Origin: an alpha proteobacterium AAP38 | GTDB taxonomy: Bacteria; Pseudomonadota; Alphaproteobacteria; Azospirillales; Azospirillaceae | DNA length: 64,000 bases | Direction of reading: 5' to 3' | Assembly: GCA_001296005.1 (NCBI GenBank) | Contig: LJHR01000011.1 | Location: forward strand, 172,017-236,016 | Shown: piece after piece, positions 61,422-64,000 of the stretch | How the letters are laid out: every line of letters begins with the position of its first letter | Numbering within the stretch: the first letter of the stretch is position 1 | Program-made: the position numbers and the translations under genes | The notes under the pieces: model-generated | Told to the model about the DNA's origin: nothing | The model's input: only the letters and a program-made list of their open reading frames with translations | Databases searched by the model: none

Positions 61422-62267
61422 ATGGATATCCAGGGATCAAGCAGCAGCAACCGTGTCCGCTGGCAACCAGCCGCCGGTGCAGCGGGCACGTCCGGCGTGT
61501 CGGGCAGCAAGGCCGGATCGGTCGATGCCGGGGAGAAGGTGGGCTTCCACGGCGCACCCACGGGTGAGACCATGCAGGTGGGCGGCCTGACGGCCACCAA
61601 CCATTCCATGGTGGAGGGGCTGCCCGCGCTGGAGCTGCCCAGCCGTGAAAGTGTAGCCGCGGATACGCAGAAGGTGGGGGACGAACTGCGCATGGTGCTG
61701 GCTGTGGCCGGCATCAAGAGCGAGCCGCCACTGGCCTTCCGCGTTGATACATCAGGCACTGTAAAGGTCGATGGCGACGACCCACGCGCAGCAGAGGTGA
61801 ACAAGGTCCTGTCGCGGGAACCGGAGCTGCAGAACCGCTTGCGCAAGCTGGTCGGTGACGCGCAGATGATGGAACATGCCGACGCTGTGGATGGCTATTA
61901 CAGCCAGGTCAATGCCGGTGCCGACGCGGAGGCCGCATCCAAGCGTCTGGTGGCGGCAGGCCAGAAGATCAGTGGGGCCACGGGTTTCACGCTGGATGCC
62001 GATGGCAAACTGTCCCTTGAATGCGCCGGCATGGGCAAGGAACTGATGCCACCGGAACCGACGCAGGTGTCGGACGAGGAAAAGATGTGGCGCGAAATGA
62101 TGCGCCTGACCGACCGCACCCGCCGCACGGGTGTCGTCGCTGCCGCCGAGGATGCCGAAGCCGCCGAAAAGAAAGATCGCGACCATCGCGAAAGCAGCGG
62201 CGGCAATGCTCCCGGTCAACCCGACCTGGGGCAGGGCAGCACCAGCGCCGCGAAGGCGGCGGCCTGA
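61422..62267 (+). CDS. Hypothetical protein
   Basis: A 281-residue hydrophilic protein without signal peptide or membrane segment. The N-terminal 50 residues are Gly/Ser/Ala-rich and look disordered. The middle (residues about 70-220) has helical segments (VAADTQKVGDELRMVLAVAG, EVNKVLSREPELQNRLRKLV, MMEHADAVDGYYSQVNAG). The C-terminus is charged and again low-complexity. The layout is reminiscent of secreted or flagellum/surface-related proteins, but no family is recognised. GGGAAGGA lies upstream of the ATG. Confidence 0.7.
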   Translation: MDIQGSSSSNRVRWQPAAGAAGTSGVSGSKAGSVDAGEKVGFHGAPTGETMQVGGLTATNHSMVEGLPALELPSRESVAADTQKVGDELRMVLAVAGIKSEPPLAFRVDTSGTVKVDGDDPRAAEVNKVLSREPELQNRLRKLVGDAQMMEHADAVDGYYSQVNAGADAEAASKRLVAAGQKISGATGFTLDADGKLSLECAGMGKELMPPEPTQVSDEEKMWREMMRLTDRTRRTGVVAAAEDAEAAEKKDRDHRESSGGNAPGQPDLGQGSTSAAKAAA

Positions 62268-62783
62268 TCAGGCATCGGGGGTGGGGCGGTCGTCCAGGAT
62301 CAGTTGCAGGAATGCCAGATCCAGCCAGCGCCCGAACTTCATCCCCACCTGCGGCATCAGGCCGGTACGCTGGAAGCCCAAGGCTTCATGCAGCGCGATG
62401 GAGCCCCGGTTTCCCGCCTCAATGGCGGCCACCATCACATGTTTGCCGATATCTCGTGCACGCGTGATCAGGGCCTGCATCAGCGCCTTGCCGATCCCGC
62501 CGCCGCGCCGGTCCGTCCGGACATAGACGGAATGTTCCACCGTGTGCCGGTAGCCATCGAACGCCCGCCAGTCCCCGAACGATGCGTAACCCAGGACAGT
62601 GCCGTCACCATCCACCGCCACCAGCACGGGATAACCCAGCCGCCGCCGGTCCGCCATCCAGCCCACCCGGTTGGCCACATCCACCTGCACTTCGTTCCAG
62701 ATGGCCGTTGTGTTGACCACCGCGTCATTATAGATGGCAGCGATAGCCGGGGCATCGGCATCAACGGCGTCGCGGATCTGCAT
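62268..62783 (-). CDS. GNAT family acetyltransferase, phosphinothricin-type
   Basis: A 171-residue enzyme of the PAT/YncA group: IRDAVDADAPAIAAIYNDAVVNTTAIWNE at the N-terminus, VLGYASFGDWRAFDGYRHTVEHSVYV, the acetyl-CoA loop RTDRRGGGIGKALMQALI, and LHEALGFQRTGLMPQVGMKFGRWLDLAFLQ. Relatives acetylate phosphinothricin, methionine sulfone or amines. Its stop abuts the end of the unknown gene. Confidence 0.92.
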   Translation of the reverse strand: MQIRDAVDADAPAIAAIYNDAVVNTTAIWNEVQVDVANRVGWMADRRRLGYPVLVAVDGDGTVLGYASFGDWRAFDGYRHTVEHSVYVRTDRRGGGIGKALMQALITRARDIGKHVMVAAIEAGNRGSIALHEALGFQRTGLMPQVGMKFGRWLDLAFLQLILDDRPTPDA

Positions 62784-62934
62784 GCGGTGCGTCCTTCAAC
62801 AAGGGGCGGTTTCTGCCGCCATGACGGGTTCGGGGGTGGGGCATACCTGGAATAGCGTGTGATCGTCATCTGACGGACAACCACACGCTTGCCATCCCGC
62901 CCCACCTTCGGCTAGGTTCCCCATCCCTATAAGG

Positions 62935-63020
62935 GCCTGCTTGGCGGAATGGTAGACGCCACAGACTTAAAATCTGTTGTCCTCCGGGGCGTACCGGTTC
63001 GAGTCCGGTAGCAGGCACCA
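62935..63020 (+). tRNA. tRNA-Leu (anticodon UAA)
   Basis: Acceptor arms GCCTGCT (62935-62941) and AGCAGGC (63010-63016), followed by A and encoded CCA. The D-arm is GCGGAATGGTAGACGC. The anticodon stem ACAGA/TCTGT holds loop CTTAAAA with TAA at 62968-62970. A long variable arm (TGTCCTCCGGGGCGT) and T-arm ACCGGTTCGAGTCCGGT are typical of a class II tRNA-Leu. Confidence 0.97.
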
Positions 63021-63277
63021 ATTTGATTTCATTGCGCTGTGACGGCAACCAATTAGCGCACTCAGTGAATCATATGATAGCCGACTGCAAACCATAAAAC
63101 GAATCTGTATAGCTTTTTCAGCGCCTGGGCCTGGCTGGAAACCCATCGCCATTCCGCTCGATGTTCGACAAATACCTTTGGAAAAGCGCACTTCTTGACC
63201 GGAACATGTGTGACGCGGCCGTCCCACAGGTGTTTGTCAGCGACATCGTCGCCGCTCTCTGACGTGTCGGCTTCCTT

Positions 63278-63320
63278 TGGATAGGGCCTCTCATTCGTCT
63301 GGATAGGGCCTCTCATTCGT
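63278..63320. repeat. 22-bp tandem duplication
   Basis: GGATAGGGCCTCTCATTCGT plus CT is repeated twice head to tail (63278-63299 and 63300-63320). It lies in the 357-bp stretch between tRNA-Leu and the recombinase gene, which otherwise holds only a doubtful 98-codon minus-strand frame. Confidence 0.85.
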
Positions 63321-63329
63321 CGCATCATT

Positions 63330-63355
63330 TGCGGCGAATATCGCCCTATTCGCCG
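63330..63355 (-). terminator. Hairpin downstream of the recombinase gene
   Basis: GCGGCGAATA / TATTCGCCGC, 10 bp perfect, 6-nt loop, 22 bp beyond the recombinase stop. No T-run; it may be a terminator or part of an attachment or recombination region. Confidence 0.45.
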
Positions 63356-63377
63356 CAAGCGCTGACGTCGACACCCC

Positions 63378-64000
63378 CTATGCCGCCTCCCAAACCTCGT
63401 TCAGCACCTTGGCCGCCAGTGCTGCCTTGTCCCCGGGTAGGAAGCGCCCGTAATGCTCCTGGACCGTCTCTGGCGAATCCTGGATGGCGTAGCTGGCCTG
63501 CTCATACGAGCCCGTCTTCTTCAGGATGTGGGTGGCCAGCACGTCGCGGACGTTGTGCGGCCCGTGGGGCAGCAGGCCTTGGATGGCACCGCGCTTGGTG
63601 AAGGGATTGTAGATTCCGTATCGCTGGATGATCAGGCGCCAGGCTTCATAGAAGGTCGTCTGGCCGTATTCGGCGTCGGTCGACGTCCGCTTCGCCGTCT
63701 TCACGAAGAACGTTCCCGGATCGGCGGCGGTGCCCAACAGCAGCGGTCGGTGCCGGTCCAGGTAGCCGGAGATCAGGTCGTACAGCCCATGCAGGTCGGG
63801 CAGCCGCAGGTGGAAGGCCTGGCCGCGGAAATAGGACGATCCGGCGTTCTTGAAGGCCTCGACCGGGATGTAGACCTCCCAGCCGCCGTCGCGGCTGTTC
63901 CAGCGCAGCTCGCCGCGGCGGAGGTCGCTGAGGTGCCGCACCGTCGAGGGCATGGCACCCCTGGGCTTCCAGAGCAGCTGGCGCAGGTTCTTCTGCCTCA
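63378..64000 (-). CDS. Tyrosine recombinase/phage-type integrase (5' truncated by window)
   Basis: The visible C-terminal part (about 207 residues) is open to the right edge; its N-terminus lies outside. The recombinase active-site block is LLPHGPHNVRDVLATHILKK (H-x-x-R), with the later EHYGRF tyrosine region. The start of the visible part (KPRGAMPSTVRHLSDLRRGELRW) suits a catalytic-domain entry. It sits 357 bp from the 3' end of tRNA-Leu, pointing to integration of a mobile element at that tRNA. Confidence 0.75.
   Translation of the reverse strand, partial: RQKNLRQLLWKPRGAMPSTVRHLSDLRRGELRWNSRDGGWEVYIPVEAFKNAGSSYFRGQAFHLRLPDLHGLYDLISGYLDRHRPLLLGTAADPGTFFVKTAKRTSTDAEYGQTTFYEAWRLIIQRYGIYNPFTKRGAIQGLLPHGPHNVRDVLATHILKKTGSYEQASYAIQDSPETVQEHYGRFLPGDKAALAAKVLNEVWEAA

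Noticed and set aside
63062..63358. 98-codon minus-strand frame between tRNA-Leu and the recombinase
   Set aside because: It starts inside a palindrome, includes the 22-bp tandem duplication, and has no recognisable domain; too weak to call a gene.

Overview
The window looks like a piece of a GC-rich alphaproteobacterial chromosome. The argC, gamma carbonic anhydrase, map, radC and DUF502 proteins read like Rhodospirillales/Azospirillaceae or sphingomonad-type sequences, and pectin degradation is built around a TonB receptor, which suits a plant- or detritus-associated heterotroph. This placement rests on protein character only; no rRNA lies in the window.

Layout. 1-15.8 kb: housekeeping and stress genes: a partial hydroxyacid dehydrogenase, an MFS exporter, a GNAT-argC-gamma-carbonic-anhydrase run, a TetR-controlled RND pump, a multicopper oxidase lipoprotein, a DUF502 protein, a Crp-type regulator, a methyltransferase, a flavin reductase and a DUF1579 protein. 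Two structured non-coding RNA candidates (2083-2312 and 13101-13200) sit between genes. 15.8-22.9 kb: a nitrogen module on the minus strand with a nitrate-type ABC transporter (ATPase, permease, Tat-exported binding protein), a soluble NIT-MCP nitrate-sensor protein and an outer-membrane porin. The transporter and the porin each have a sigma54-type promoter and a leader with an intrinsic terminator plus a hexaloop hairpin (loop AACGGC) of the ANTAR/NasR-NasT kind.

22.9-58.1 kb: a large pectin / rhamnogalacturonan-I (RG-I) locus. Backbone cleavage: PL26 and PL11 lyases and a GH105 unsaturated rhamnogalacturonyl hydrolase. Side chains: a GH53 galactanase, a GH43-like/GH35 fusion, another five-bladed-propeller hydrolase and a GH51 arabinofuranosidase. 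Homogalacturonan: GH28 and PL22. Deacetylation: a CE12 esterase and a second serine esterase. Uptake: a TonB receptor, a GPH symporter and a YtfQRT-YjfF type galactofuranose/arabinose ABC system. Downstream metabolism: L-rhamnose mutarotase, aldose 1-epimerase, D-galactose-1-dehydrogenase-like oxidoreductase, a COG3618 lactonase-like amidohydrolase and an AraD1/GguC protein. Control: one IclR and one GntR/FCD regulator. A perfect FCD-type operator lies in the galM/galactose dehydrogenase intergenic region, and a second palindrome (ATCATAT-N-ATATGAT and variants) recurs at several promoters of the locus.

58.1-64 kb: radC, map, a DTW-domain tRNA modification enzyme, a tiny membrane protein, an unknown protein with a structured upstream region, a GNAT acetyltransferase, tRNA-Leu(UAA), and the 3' part of a tyrosine recombinase that probably marks an element integrated at the tRNA. 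Two families of palindromic intergenic repeats are scattered through the window.

Limits: family names come from reading motifs by eye, without database searches. RNA structures were paired by hand. Starts were moved inward wherever a ribosome binding site, signal peptide or operon overlap supported it.
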